This document shows, piece by piece, positions 8,546 to 17,810 of a stretch of 64,000 nucleotides of DNA (within the stretch, counting starts at the first letter, position 1; the number at the start of each line of letters is the position of its first letter). The position numbers and the translations under genes are program-made. Origin of the DNA: Bradyrhizobium sp. cir1. GTDB taxonomy: Bacteria > Pseudomonadota > Alphaproteobacteria > Rhizobiales > Xanthobacteraceae. Location of the stretch: positions 124,001 through 188,000 of the forward strand of contig NZ_JACIHE010000009.1 in NCBI RefSeq assembly GCF_014198245.1. Reading direction: 5' to 3'. The notes below the pieces were generated by a model. It ran no database searches. It was not told the DNA's origin and worked only from the letters and a program-made list of their open reading frames with translations.

Positions 8546-11500
8546 ATGAATGTTCTGTCTTCCGTCGACACCAAGAAGGCCGAGGCTGCCGAGGTCGTGG
8601 ATGAGCTCTGGTACAAGGACGCGATCATCTACCAGCTCCACGTTAAGGCCTTTGCCGACAGCAACAATGACGGCATCGGCGACTTCGCCGGGCTGACCGA
8701 GAAGCTGCCCTATCTCCAGGAGCTCGGTGTCACCGCGCTGTGGCTGCTGCCGTTCTATCCCTCGCCCGGTCGCGACGACGGCTACGACATCGGCGACTAC
8801 GGCGCGGTCAATCCCGATTTCGGGACGATGAAGGACTTCAAGCGCTTCATCCAGGAGGCGCAGAAGCGTGGCCTGCGCGTCATCACCGAGCTGGTCGTCA
8901 ACCACACCTCGGACCAGCACAAATGGTTCAAGCGCGCACGCCGCAGCCATCCGGGCTCGAGCGCGCGCAACTGGTATGTCTGGAGCGATACCGACCAGAA
9001 ATACCAGGGCACCCGCATCATCTTCACCGACACCGAGAAGTCGAACTGGACCTGGGATCCGGAGGCCGGCGCCTTCTACTGGCACCGTTTCTTCTCGCAC
9101 CAGCCCGACCTCAATTTCGACAATCCGCGCGTGGTCAGCGCCATCATCCAGGTGATGAAACGCTGGCTGGATGCCGGAGTCGACGGTTTCCGGCTGGACG
9201 CCATTCCCTATCTCTGCGAGCGCGAGGGCACCTCGAACGAGAACCTGCCGGAGACGCATGCGATCATCAAGCGCCTGCGCCAGGAGCTGGATTCCTATTC
9301 GAAGGGCAAGCTGCTGCTCGCCGAAGCCAATCAATGGCCGGAGGACGTGCAGGAATATTTCGGCCGCGGCGACGAATGCCACATGGCCTACCACTTCCCG
9401 CTGATGCCGCGCATCTACATGGCGATCGCGCAGGAGGACCGCTTCCCGATCACCGACATTTTGCGCCAGACGCCGGACATCCCGGCGAGCTGCCAATGGG
9501 CGCTGTTCCTGCGCAACCATGACGAGCTCACTCTGGAGATGGTCACCGACGTCGAGCGCGACTATCTCTGGACCACCTACGCCAACGATCCGCGCGCCCG
9601 CATCAATGTCGGCATTAGGCGGCGCCTCGCGCCGCTGATGGACAACGACCGCCGCAAGATCGAGCTGATGAACTCGCTGCTGCTGTCCTTCCCGGGAACG
9701 CCGATCATCTATTACGGCGACGAGATCGGGATGGGCGACAACATCTATCTCGGCGACCGCAACGGCGTGCGCACGCCGATGCAATGGAGCCCGGACCGCA
9801 ATGGCGGCTTCTCGCGCTGCGATCCGGCCCGGCTCTACGCGCCGCTGATCATGGACCCGGTCTACGGCTATGAATCGGTGAACGTGGAGGCGCAGTCGCG
9901 CAGCCTGTCGTCGCTGCTCAGCGCCACCAAGCGGCTGATCTCGGTGCGCAAGTCGACGCTCGCCTTCGGTCGCGGCTCCATGACCTTCATCCGCCCGGCC
10001 AATCGCGCCGTGCTGGCCTATGTCCGGCAGTATCGCGACGAGGTGATCCTCTGCGTCGCCAACCTCTCGCGCGCGGCGCAGGCGACCGAGCTCGATCTGT
10101 CGCCGTGGAAGGACCGCATTCCGCAGGAGATGCTTGGACGGACGCGCTTCCCGGCGATCGGCGAATTGCCCTACATGATCACGCTCGGGCCTTACGGCTT
10201 CTACTGGTTCCAGCTCACCGAGCGCGACAAGTCCGAGCCGGTGACGCCGCGCGCGGTGCCCGAGTTCGAGACGCTGGTCGTGCCGGTCAATTCGAACTGG
10301 GTGTCGCTGGCACGCGAGCGCGGCGTGTTCGAGCGCGACGTGCTGCCGGGATTTTTGGCAAGGACACGCTGGTATCCGGAGCACAATCCCAAGCACATCA
10401 AGGCCTCGCTGACCTCGGCGGTGCCTTTCAGCGATATCGGCGACAACAGGCCCTGGATCGCATTCTTCGAGACCACGCGGGACGACGTCACGACGCGCTA
10501 CGTGCTGCCGATGCAGATCGAATGGGTACGCTTCGACCGCGAACGCTTCAACCCGAAGGCGCTCGCCGCTGTCCGCCAGGGTGCGCGCGAGGGCACGCTG
10601 CTGGACGTCGCGACCGAGCAGATCTTCATCGGCCTGTTCCTGCGGGGTCTGTCGCAAAACCTGGTGGTGGACGAGAACGATCTGCGGCTCGAGTTCAAGG
10701 CGACCAGCCGGTTCGCCGACTACACCATCAAGGAGCCCGAACGCATCCGCGCGATCGAGCAGTCCAACAGCACCGCGCTCGTGGACAACCAATATGTCGT
10801 CAAGATCTATCGGCAGCTCGAAAGCGGCACCAGTCCCGAGATCGAGATCGGCCATTATCTCACCGAGGTGGCTCACTTCGCCAACACGCCGGCCCTGCTC
10901 GGCAGTGTCGAGCTGGTCGAGGACGATCGGCACAGCGCGCTCGGCGTGCTGCATGCCTTTGTCGAGAACCAGGGCGACGGCTGGACCGTCACCACCGGTT
11001 ATCTCGATCGCTATATCGACGAGCAGCGGGTCTCGCCCGCGGGCGAGGCGCCGCGCGAGACCCAGGAGCAGGCGCCCTATCTGCACTTCATCGCGCAGAT
11101 CGGCCGGCGGCTTGCCGAGTTGCATGTCGCCCTGGCCGCGGCAAAGCCGGACAATCTCGCTCCGGAGCCGCTCGGCTCCGAACATGCCGGGCGCTGGGTC
11201 TCCGACCTCAAGGCGCGGGCCGAGCGCGTTTTCGACCACCTGGCCAACAGCCGCGACGGCCTGCGGGAGGCGGACCGGCCGCTGATCGACCAACTCGGCG
11301 CAGCGCGCGCGGCCCTGCCCGACCACCTCAATGCACTATTGCCTTCCGGGATCGGCGGGTTGAACATCCGTCATCATGGCGACTTCCGCCTCGGGCAGAC
11401 TCTGATCGTGAAGGACGACATCTTCATCATCGACTTCGACGGCAATCCGCGCCGGCCGCTGGCCGACAAGCGGCGCAAGCTGCCTGCCGCGCGCGACGTC

Positions 11501-11839
11501 GCCGGCATGATCCGCTCGATTGATCTTTCGGTTAACGTGGCCATCAATCGCGCCCTCACCGGCGCCTCCGACGAACAGGACCGGCTTGCGGCCGCGCTCG
11601 GCGAATGGCGCGAACGCGCCACCACGACGTTCCTGCACGCCTATCGCGAGGCCATGACCGACCGGCGGCTATGGCCGGAAGATCCGCAAGGTGCGCAAGG
11701 CCTGTTAAGGTTTTTCCTGCTTGATCAAGCGTTCGACGACGTAGAGTACGAACTGTCCCACCGGCCCGAGGGGCTCCATGCGCCGCTGGCCGGACTGCTT
11801 CGCATTCTGTCCAGTGCCGAGAGCGAAGCCCATGCCTAA
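8546..11839 (+). CDS. treS: Trehalose synthase-maltokinase fusion (TreS-Mak)
   Basis: A 1097-residue bifunctional protein. Residues 20-560 are a GH13 trehalose synthase (maltose to trehalose interconversion): YQLHVKAFADSNNDGIGDF, nucleophile Asp218 in GFRLDAIPYL, acid/base Glu260 in LLLAEANQWP, and Asp326 in RNHDELT. Residues 600-1097 are a maltokinase-like domain (maltose plus ATP to maltose-1-phosphate) with HGDFRLGQ (Asp946) and IIDFDGNPRRPL (Asp963), then ARDVAGMIRS. The kinase motifs deviate from the usual HGD-x-HLGQ and DFEGEP. ATG at 8546 follows a GGGGG-containing ribosome site; the frame is open further upstream inside the previous gene. The stop overlaps glgB. Fusions of this kind are known in proteobacteria with a GlgE pathway. 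Confidence 0.95.
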   Translation: MNVLSSVDTKKAEAAEVVDELWYKDAIIYQLHVKAFADSNNDGIGDFAGLTEKLPYLQELGVTALWLLPFYPSPGRDDGYDIGDYGAVNPDFGTMKDFKRFIQEAQKRGLRVITELVVNHTSDQHKWFKRARRSHPGSSARNWYVWSDTDQKYQGTRIIFTDTEKSNWTWDPEAGAFYWHRFFSHQPDLNFDNPRVVSAIIQVMKRWLDAGVDGFRLDAIPYLCEREGTSNENLPETHAIIKRLRQELDSYSKGKLLLAEANQWPEDVQEYFGRGDECHMAYHFPLMPRIYMAIAQEDRFPITDILRQTPDIPASCQWALFLRNHDELTLEMVTDVERDYLWTTYANDPRARINVGIRRRLAPLMDNDRRKIELMNSLLLSFPGTPIIYYGDEIGMGDNIYLGDRNGVRTPMQWSPDRNGGFSRCDPARLYAPLIMDPVYGYESVNVEAQSRSLSSLLSATKRLISVRKSTLAFGRGSMTFIRPANRAVLAYVRQYRDEVILCVANLSRAAQATELDLSPWKDRIPQEMLGRTRFPAIGELPYMITLGPYGFYWFQLTERDKSEPVTPRAVPEFETLVVPVNSNWVSLARERGVFERDVLPGFLARTRWYPEHNPKHIKASLTSAVPFSDIGDNRPWIAFFETTRDDVTTRYVLPMQIEWVRFDRERFNPKALAAVRQGAREGTLLDVATEQIFIGLFLRGLSQNLVVDENDLRLEFKATSRFADYTIKEPERIRAIEQSNSTALVDNQYVVKIYRQLESGTSPEIEIGHYLTEVAHFANTPALLGSVELVEDDRHSALGVLHAFVENQGDGWTVTTGYLDRYIDEQRVSPAGEAPRETQEQAPYLHFIAQIGRRLAELHVALAAAKPDNLAPEPLGSEHAGRWVSDLKARAERVFDHLANSRDGLREADRPLIDQLGAARAALPDHLNALLPSGIGGLNIRHHGDFRLGQTLIVKDDIFIIDFDGNPRRPLADKRRKLPAARDVAGMIRSIDLSVNVAINRALTGASDEQDRLAAALGEWRERATTTFLHAYREAMTDRRLWPEDPQGAQGLLRFFLLDQAFDDVEYELSHRPEGLHAPLAGLLRILSSAESEAHA

Positions 11840-13979
11840 ACTGCCAGCCGAAGCCTACGCGATCATCGAGGGCCGCCACTCCGACCCCTTCCACTATCTC
11901 GGGCTGCATCCCGAGGGCGGCAAGAGCGTGGTGCGCGCCTTCCTGCCCGAGGCCACCAATGTCGAGGCGGTCGGCGAGCACGGCGAGGTCGCGCCGCTCG
12001 ACCGCGTTCATGACTCCGGCCTGTTCATCGGAGCCCTGCCCAACGGCTCGAAGCACTACCAGCTGCGCGCGAAATTCGGCAACAACATCGTCGAGTTCGA
12101 GGATGCCTACCGCTTTCCGCCGATCCTGACCGATTTCGACCTCTATCTGCTCGGCGAAGGCACCCACCAGCGCCTCTACGACAAGCTCGGCGCGCATCCG
12201 ATGCGGCTCGACGGCGTCGACGGCATCGGCTTCGTGGTGCTGGCGCCGAATGCGCAGCGCGTATCCGTGGTCGGCGATTTCAACTTCTGGGACGGGCGGC
12301 GTCATCCGATGCGGGTGCGCGGCAGCGGGTACTGGGAACTGTTCATCCCGCATGCGAAGATCGGCGATCACTACAAGTTCGAGATGATCGGCCCGCATGG
12401 CCATCTGCTGCCGCTGAAATCCGATCCGCTGGCGTTTGCGAGCGAGGTGCGGCCGAAGACCGCCTCGATCGTGCTCGACGAGGCGCATCTGCCGCGGCCG
12501 CGCCCGGCGCCCGACGGCATCAACGCGCTGTCGGCGCCGATGTCGATCTACGAGGTCCATCTCGGCTCGTGGCGGCGCAAGGGCAACAATGAATGGCTGA
12601 CCTATCGCGAGCTTGCCGAGCAACTGCCGGCCTATGCCCGCGACATGGGGTTTACGCATCTCGAATTCCTGCCCGTGAGCGAGCATCCGTTCGACGGTTC
12701 ATGGGGCTATCAGCCCACCGGCCTCTATGCCCCGACCAGCCGGTTCGGCAGCCCTGAGGATTTCGCCGCGCTGGTCGATGCCTGCCACCGCGAAGGCATC
12801 GGCGTGCTGCTCGACTGGGTGCCCGGCCATTTCCCCGACGATCCGCACGGGCTCGGCAGTTTTGACGGCACTGCGCTCTATGAGCACGCCAACCCGCTCC
12901 AGGGCCGCCATCTCGACTGGGGCACCCTGATCTACAATTACGGCCGCACCGAAGTGACGAACTTCCTGGTGTCGAACGCGCTGTTCTGGATGGAGCGCTA
13001 CGGCATCGACGGCTTACGCGTCGATGCGGTGGCGTCGATGCTCTATCTCGACTACAGCCGCCCGCCCGACGCGTGGATTCCGAACCAGTATGGCGGCCGC
13101 GAGAACATCGAAGCAATCAACTTCCTGCGCCGCTTCAACACGGAGGTCTTTGCCCGCTTCCCGCAGGCGACCACGGCCGCCGAAGAATCCACCGCATGGC
13201 CGCAAGTCTCGCGCCCGGTCGAATTCGGCGGACTCGGCTTCGGCTACAAGTGGAACATGGGCTGGATGCACGACACGCTGAACTACATCAGCAAGGATCC
13301 GATCCACCGCAAATATCATCATGGCGAGATCCTGTTCGGCCTGCACTACGCGTTCTCGGAAAACTTCATCCTGCCGCTGTCGCATGACGAGGTCGTGCAC
13401 GGCAAACGTTCGATCCTGGGACGCATGCCCGGCGACGAATGGCAGCGCTTTGCGAATTTGCGGGCCTATTACAGCTTCATGTTCGGCCACCCCGGCAAGA
13501 AGCTGCTGTTCATGGGCGCCGAGATCGCGCAGAGCCGTGAATGGAATCACGACCAGTCGCTCGACTGGCACCTGCTCGAATACAAGGTCCATTCCGGCAT
13601 CCAGTCGCTGATCCGCGACCTCAACCGGCTCTACCGCGCGGTACCGGCGCTGCATCAGATGGACTGCGACCAGGCCGGCTTCGAATGGCTGATCACTGAC
13701 GATGCCAACCGCAACGTGTTCGCCTGGTTGCGCAAGGGCTTTGACGAGCACGCGCGGTGCCTCGTGATCGTCAATTTTTCCCCCAATGTCTATCGCAACT
13801 ATCGCGTTCGCGTGCCCCTGGCCGGCAAGTGGAAAGAGGTGTTCAATTCCGACTCCGCCCATTACGGCGGTAGCAATGTCGGGAACATCGGCGAGGTTCA
13901 GACCGTTGACGGCAAGACGCCCGAGCTCCGCCTCACCATTCCGCCGCTCGCCGCGATCTTCCTCGTTCCGGAAAGCTGA
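11832..13979 (+). CDS. glgB: 1,4-alpha-glucan branching enzyme (GH13_9)
   Basis: Introduces alpha-1,6 branches into linear alpha-1,4 glucan. The 715-residue protein has the two N-terminal beta domains (HSDPFHYLGLHP at the start, then VSVVGDFNFWDGRRHPM) followed by the catalytic barrel: YEVHLGSWRRKG, GYQPTGLYAPTSRFG, nucleophile Asp398 in GLRVDAVASMLYLDY, acid/base Glu451 in AAEESTAWP and Asp519 in LSHDEVVHG. All catalytic residues are present. The ATG lies 8 bases inside the end of treS; an in-frame start at 11778 would be deeper in treS. GlgX follows after 3 bases. Confidence 0.97.
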   Translation: MPKLPAEAYAIIEGRHSDPFHYLGLHPEGGKSVVRAFLPEATNVEAVGEHGEVAPLDRVHDSGLFIGALPNGSKHYQLRAKFGNNIVEFEDAYRFPPILTDFDLYLLGEGTHQRLYDKLGAHPMRLDGVDGIGFVVLAPNAQRVSVVGDFNFWDGRRHPMRVRGSGYWELFIPHAKIGDHYKFEMIGPHGHLLPLKSDPLAFASEVRPKTASIVLDEAHLPRPRPAPDGINALSAPMSIYEVHLGSWRRKGNNEWLTYRELAEQLPAYARDMGFTHLEFLPVSEHPFDGSWGYQPTGLYAPTSRFGSPEDFAALVDACHREGIGVLLDWVPGHFPDDPHGLGSFDGTALYEHANPLQGRHLDWGTLIYNYGRTEVTNFLVSNALFWMERYGIDGLRVDAVASMLYLDYSRPPDAWIPNQYGGRENIEAINFLRRFNTEVFARFPQATTAAEESTAWPQVSRPVEFGGLGFGYKWNMGWMHDTLNYISKDPIHRKYHHGEILFGLHYAFSENFILPLSHDEVVHGKRSILGRMPGDEWQRFANLRAYYSFMFGHPGKKLLFMGAEIAQSREWNHDQSLDWHLLEYKVHSGIQSLIRDLNRLYRAVPALHQMDCDQAGFEWLITDDANRNVFAWLRKGFDEHARCLVIVNFSPNVYRNYRVRVPLAGKWKEVFNSDSAHYGGSNVGNIGEVQTVDGKTPELRLTIPPLAAIFLVPES

Positions 13980-13982
13980 GAT

Positions 13983-16061
13983 ATGCGCCTGACCGCCGGA
14001 TCGCCCGCACGCCTCGGCGCAAGCTGGGACGGACGCGGCACCAATTTTGCGCTATTCTCCGCCAACGCGCAGAAGGTCGAGCTGTGCCTGTTCGACACGC
14101 AAGGCCGCCGCGAGCTCGAGCGCATCGAACTGCCGGAAAAGACCGAGGACGTCTGGCACGGCTATCTCAACGACGTCTCGCCCGGCCAGCTCTACGGCTT
14201 CCGGGTGCACGGCCCCTATGAGCCCGAGCACGGCCACCGCTTCAATGCCAACAAGCTGCTGCTCGACCCCTATGCAAAGCGGCTCGCCGGGCGGCTGGTC
14301 TGGAGCGATGCGCATTTCGCCTACCGCACCGGCTCGCCGCGCGAGGACCTGTCGTTCGACCGGCGCGACAATGCGCGCGGCATGCCCAAGGCCGTCGTGG
14401 TCGACGAGACCTTCAACTGGGGCCGGCGCGAGATCCGGCCGAACATTCCGTGGGAAGACACGATCATCTACGAGGCCCACGTCAAGGGCCTGACGCAGAA
14501 GCGCGACGACGTGCCGCCGAACCTCCGCGGCAATTATGGCGGCCTGTCCTCGCCGGCGATGATCGAGCACCTGAAGAAGCTCGGCGTCACCACGATCGAG
14601 CTGCTGCCGATCCACAGCTTCGTCGACGACCGCATCCTGGTCGAAAAGAAGCTCGCCAATTACTGGGGCTACAACACGCTGTCCTTCTTCGCGCCGGAGC
14701 CGCGCTATGCCCAGGACAATGCGCTCGATTCCTTCCGCACCACGGTCGCGCGCCTGCACGATGCCGGCATCGAGGTGATGCTCGACGTCGTCTACAATCA
14801 CACCGCCGAGGGCAACCACCTCGGCCCGACGCTGTGCTATCGCGGCATCGACAATGCCTCCTATTACTGGCTCAACCGCGAGAACCCGCGCTACTACGAC
14901 GACTTCACCGGCTGCGGCTCGTCGGTGAACCTCACCCATCCGCGGGTGCTGCAGATGGTGATGGATTCCCTGCGCTACTGGGTCGAGGTCTGCCATGTCG
15001 ATGGCTTCCGCTTCGATCTCGCCACCACGCTCGCGCGCGGGCCGAACGGTTTTGACCGCGGCAGCTCGTTCCTGACCGCGATCCGGCAGGATCCGGTGCT
15101 GGCCGCCGTCAAGCTCGTCGCCGAACCCTGGGACCTCGGCCTCGGCGGCTACCAGGTCGGCGCATTCCCCTCGCAATGGTCGGAATGGAACGACCGCTAT
15201 CGCAGCGCCATGCGCCGTTACTGGAGCGGCGAAGGCAGCCTGATCGGCGACATCTCCAGCCGCATGACGGCGTCCTCCGACCTGTTCAACCACGACGGAA
15301 GGCGGCTGCGCGCCAGCATCAACCACATCACCGTGCACGACGGTTTCACGCTCGCCGACCTCTTCAGCTACAACGAGAAGCACAACGAGGCCAATGGCGA
15401 GGACAATCGCGACGGCTCCAACGACAACCACAGCAACAATTGCGGTGTCGAGGGACCGACCGACGATCCAAAGATCCTCGTCCTGCGGCGGCAGCTTCGC
15501 AGGAACGTGCTGGCCTGCCTGATGCTGGCGCAGGGCGTCCCGCTGATCCTCGCCGGCGACGAGGTCGGCAATTCGCAGTCCGGCAACAACAACGCCTATT
15601 GCCAGGACAACGAGGTCGGCTGGGTCGGCTGGGACAATCTCGGCGCGGAGGGCGAGGACATGGTCGATTTCGTCGCTCAACTCGCCGACATCCGTCGCCG
15701 CTTCTCGCAGCTTCGCAGCCATCGCTGGCTCGACGGTCGCCCCAAGGACGGCATCTCCTACGGCGCGCTGTGGCTGACGCCTGAAGGTAACGAAATGACG
15801 GAGAGCGACTGGACATTCCCGGATGGGCGGTTTCTCTCCTATGTGATGGGCCCGATGGAACCGGGCGGGGCTGCGATCTTTATCGTCCTGAACGCCGCGC
15901 CCGAAGAGATCGCATTCAAATTGCCCGAGATGACCGAATACAAGAGCTGGCAGCAGATCCTGAACACGACCGATGCCAAGCTGAACACCATCGACTTCCC
16001 GTCCGGAAGCGACAGCAAGGCGCCGCCGCGCTCCGTGCTCGCCTTCGCGGGGGCGCCATGA
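13983..16061 (+). CDS. glgX: Glycogen debranching enzyme (isoamylase-type, GH13_11)
   Basis: Removes alpha-1,6 side chains, usually short ones left by phosphorylase. The 692-residue protein has an N-terminal CBM48 (GASWDGRGTNFALFSANA, YGFRVHGPYEPEHGHRFN), then YEAHVKGLT, YWGYNTLSFFAPEPRY, LDVVYNHTAEGN, nucleophile Asp345 in FRFDLATTL, acid/base Glu381 in LVAEPWDLG and HDGFTLADL. Length and order match the family. The stop overlaps treZ by an ATGA. In this locus it would make linear chains usable by TreY, analogous to the treX-treY-treZ arrangement known from other bacteria. Confidence 0.96.
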   Translation: MRLTAGSPARLGASWDGRGTNFALFSANAQKVELCLFDTQGRRELERIELPEKTEDVWHGYLNDVSPGQLYGFRVHGPYEPEHGHRFNANKLLLDPYAKRLAGRLVWSDAHFAYRTGSPREDLSFDRRDNARGMPKAVVVDETFNWGRREIRPNIPWEDTIIYEAHVKGLTQKRDDVPPNLRGNYGGLSSPAMIEHLKKLGVTTIELLPIHSFVDDRILVEKKLANYWGYNTLSFFAPEPRYAQDNALDSFRTTVARLHDAGIEVMLDVVYNHTAEGNHLGPTLCYRGIDNASYYWLNRENPRYYDDFTGCGSSVNLTHPRVLQMVMDSLRYWVEVCHVDGFRFDLATTLARGPNGFDRGSSFLTAIRQDPVLAAVKLVAEPWDLGLGGYQVGAFPSQWSEWNDRYRSAMRRYWSGEGSLIGDISSRMTASSDLFNHDGRRLRASINHITVHDGFTLADLFSYNEKHNEANGEDNRDGSNDNHSNNCGVEGPTDDPKILVLRRQLRRNVLACLMLAQGVPLILAGDEVGNSQSGNNNAYCQDNEVGWVGWDNLGAEGEDMVDFVAQLADIRRRFSQLRSHRWLDGRPKDGISYGALWLTPEGNEMTESDWTFPDGRFLSYVMGPMEPGGAAIFIVLNAAPEEIAFKLPEMTEYKSWQQILNTTDAKLNTIDFPSGSDSKAPPRSVLAFAGAP

Positions 16062-17809
16062 GACCATCCTTCGGGGCGCGGCCGACGAAAGACGGCGTGT
16101 CGTTCCGGCTGTGGGCGCCCGGCGCGCGCCGCGTCGATCTCCTGCTCGACCGCAGGCACGCGATGCAGCGCCGGCGGGATGGCTGGTATGTCGCCGAGAT
16201 CGGCGGCCTCCCCCCCGGCAGCCCCTACAAGTTCAGGATCGACGACGAGATCGACGTGCCTGATCCGGCCTCCGCATTCCAGCCCGAAGACGTCTTCGGC
16301 CCGAGCGAGGTGATCGATCACGACGCCTTCGCCTGGCGCGCGCACGACTGGCGCGGCCGGCCCTGGGAAGAGACGGTGCTGATCGAGACCCATGTCGGCA
16401 CCTTCACCAGCGAAGGCACCTACCGCGCCATGATCGACAAGCTCGATCATCTCGCAGCGACTGGAATTACCGCGCTGGAATTGATGCCACTGGCCGATTT
16501 CGCGGGCCGCCGCGGCTGGGGCTATGACGGCGTGCTGTGGTATGCGCCCGACAGCGCCTATGGCCGTCCCGAAGATCTGAAGATGCTGATCGACGAGGCC
16601 CACCTGCGCGGGCTGATGGTTTTCCTCGACGTCGTCTACAATCATTTCGGCCCGGAAGGAAACTACCTCGGCCGCTATGCGCCGATCTTCTTCACCGATG
16701 CGCATACGCCCTGGGGCAGCGCGATCGACTATCGCGTGCCGCAGGTGCGCGCCTTTGCGGTCGAGAACGCGCTGTCCTGGCTGACCGACTACCGCTTCGA
16801 CGGCCTGAGGTTGGACGCCGCCAACCACATCATGGCTGTCCCCGGCGAACAATCGATGCTGCAGGACCTCAGCGTTGCCGCCGGCGAACTCGCCAAGGCG
16901 ACGGGGCGGCACATCCATCTCGTGCTGGAGAACGGCGACAATCGCGCCAGCCTGCTCGACGCCGCACAGGAGCCGCCGAACGGAAAATATCGCGGACAGT
17001 GGAACGATGATTATCACCACGTCTGGCACGTGATGCTGACCGGCGAGCTCGCCGGCTACTACGGCGACTACCAGACCCCGCGCATGGATCTCGCACGCGC
17101 GCTTGCCTCGGGCTTCGTCTATCAGGGCGAGATCTCGGAGTTCTGGGGCAAGAAGCCGCGCGGCGAGCCGAGCGGCCAGTTGCCGCCCGCAACCTTCGTC
17201 AATTTCCTGCAGAACCACGACCAGATCGGCAATCGACCGCTCGGCGACCGGCTCGAGAGCCTGGCATCGCCGCAGCAGATCGAGGCCGCGCTTGCGGTGA
17301 CCCTGCTCGCACCGATGGTGCCGATGCTGTTTCAGGGCGAGGAATGGGGCTCGAAGGTCCCCTTCCCGTTCTTCTGCGATTTCCAGGGCGGCCTTGCCGA
17401 TGCCGTGCGCAAGGGCCGCAAGCAGGAATATGGCTGGGCCTATGAGAAATACGGCGACGAGGTGCCCGACCCGCTCGATCCGGCAACGCTGGAATCGGCT
17501 GTGCTCGACTGGACCGGCCGCACGCCGGAGCAGAATGCGCGGCTCGCTTTGGTGCGTGACCTGCTCGCGCTCCGCCGCAAGGAGATCATGCCGCGCTTGA
17601 AGGGCGCAAGCTTCGGTGATGCGGAGGCGGCCGACAACGGCCTGCTCAGCGCGCATTGGCGCATGGGGGACGGCACGACGCTGCGCCTCGTCGCCAACCT
17701 GTCGGATCACGAGATCACTTCCACCGTCAGCACGGGCGCGCCGATCTGGGGCGGCGCGGCCGGTGATCGGCTTCCGCCCTGGTCGGTGGTCTGGCGCCTC
17801 GGAGGTTGA
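16058..17809 (+). CDS. treZ: Maltooligosyltrehalose trehalohydrolase
   Basis: Releases free trehalose from maltooligosyl-trehalose, the second step of the TreY/TreZ route. The 583-residue GH13 protein begins with a CBM48-type region (VSFRLWAPGARRVDLLL), then ETHVGTFTSEGTYRAM, GYDGVLWYAPDSAYG, LDVVYNHFGPEGNYL, nucleophile Asp253 in GLRLDAANHIM, acid/base Glu291 in LVLENGDN and the third Asp in FLQNHDQIGNR. WNDDYHHVWHV and LFQGEEWG are characteristic of TreZ. ATGA overlap with glgX and a one-base gap to treY indicate strict co-translation. Confidence 0.96.
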   Translation: MRPSFGARPTKDGVSFRLWAPGARRVDLLLDRRHAMQRRRDGWYVAEIGGLPPGSPYKFRIDDEIDVPDPASAFQPEDVFGPSEVIDHDAFAWRAHDWRGRPWEETVLIETHVGTFTSEGTYRAMIDKLDHLAATGITALELMPLADFAGRRGWGYDGVLWYAPDSAYGRPEDLKMLIDEAHLRGLMVFLDVVYNHFGPEGNYLGRYAPIFFTDAHTPWGSAIDYRVPQVRAFAVENALSWLTDYRFDGLRLDAANHIMAVPGEQSMLQDLSVAAGELAKATGRHIHLVLENGDNRASLLDAAQEPPNGKYRGQWNDDYHHVWHVMLTGELAGYYGDYQTPRMDLARALASGFVYQGEISEFWGKKPRGEPSGQLPPATFVNFLQNHDQIGNRPLGDRLESLASPQQIEAALAVTLLAPMVPMLFQGEEWGSKVPFPFFCDFQGGLADAVRKGRKQEYGWAYEKYGDEVPDPLDPATLESAVLDWTGRTPEQNARLALVRDLLALRRKEIMPRLKGASFGDAEAADNGLLSAHWRMGDGTTLRLVANLSDHEITSTVSTGAPIWGGAAGDRLPPWSVVWRLGG

Positions 17810-17810
17810 C

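Noticed and set aside
8066..11326. A very long open frame on the minus strand opposite treS
   Set aside because: It is low-complexity Arg/Ala/Gly/Asp/Val-rich and without any domain, as expected from the mirror of a GC-rich gene with strong third-position GC. The plus-strand TreS fusion explains the region.
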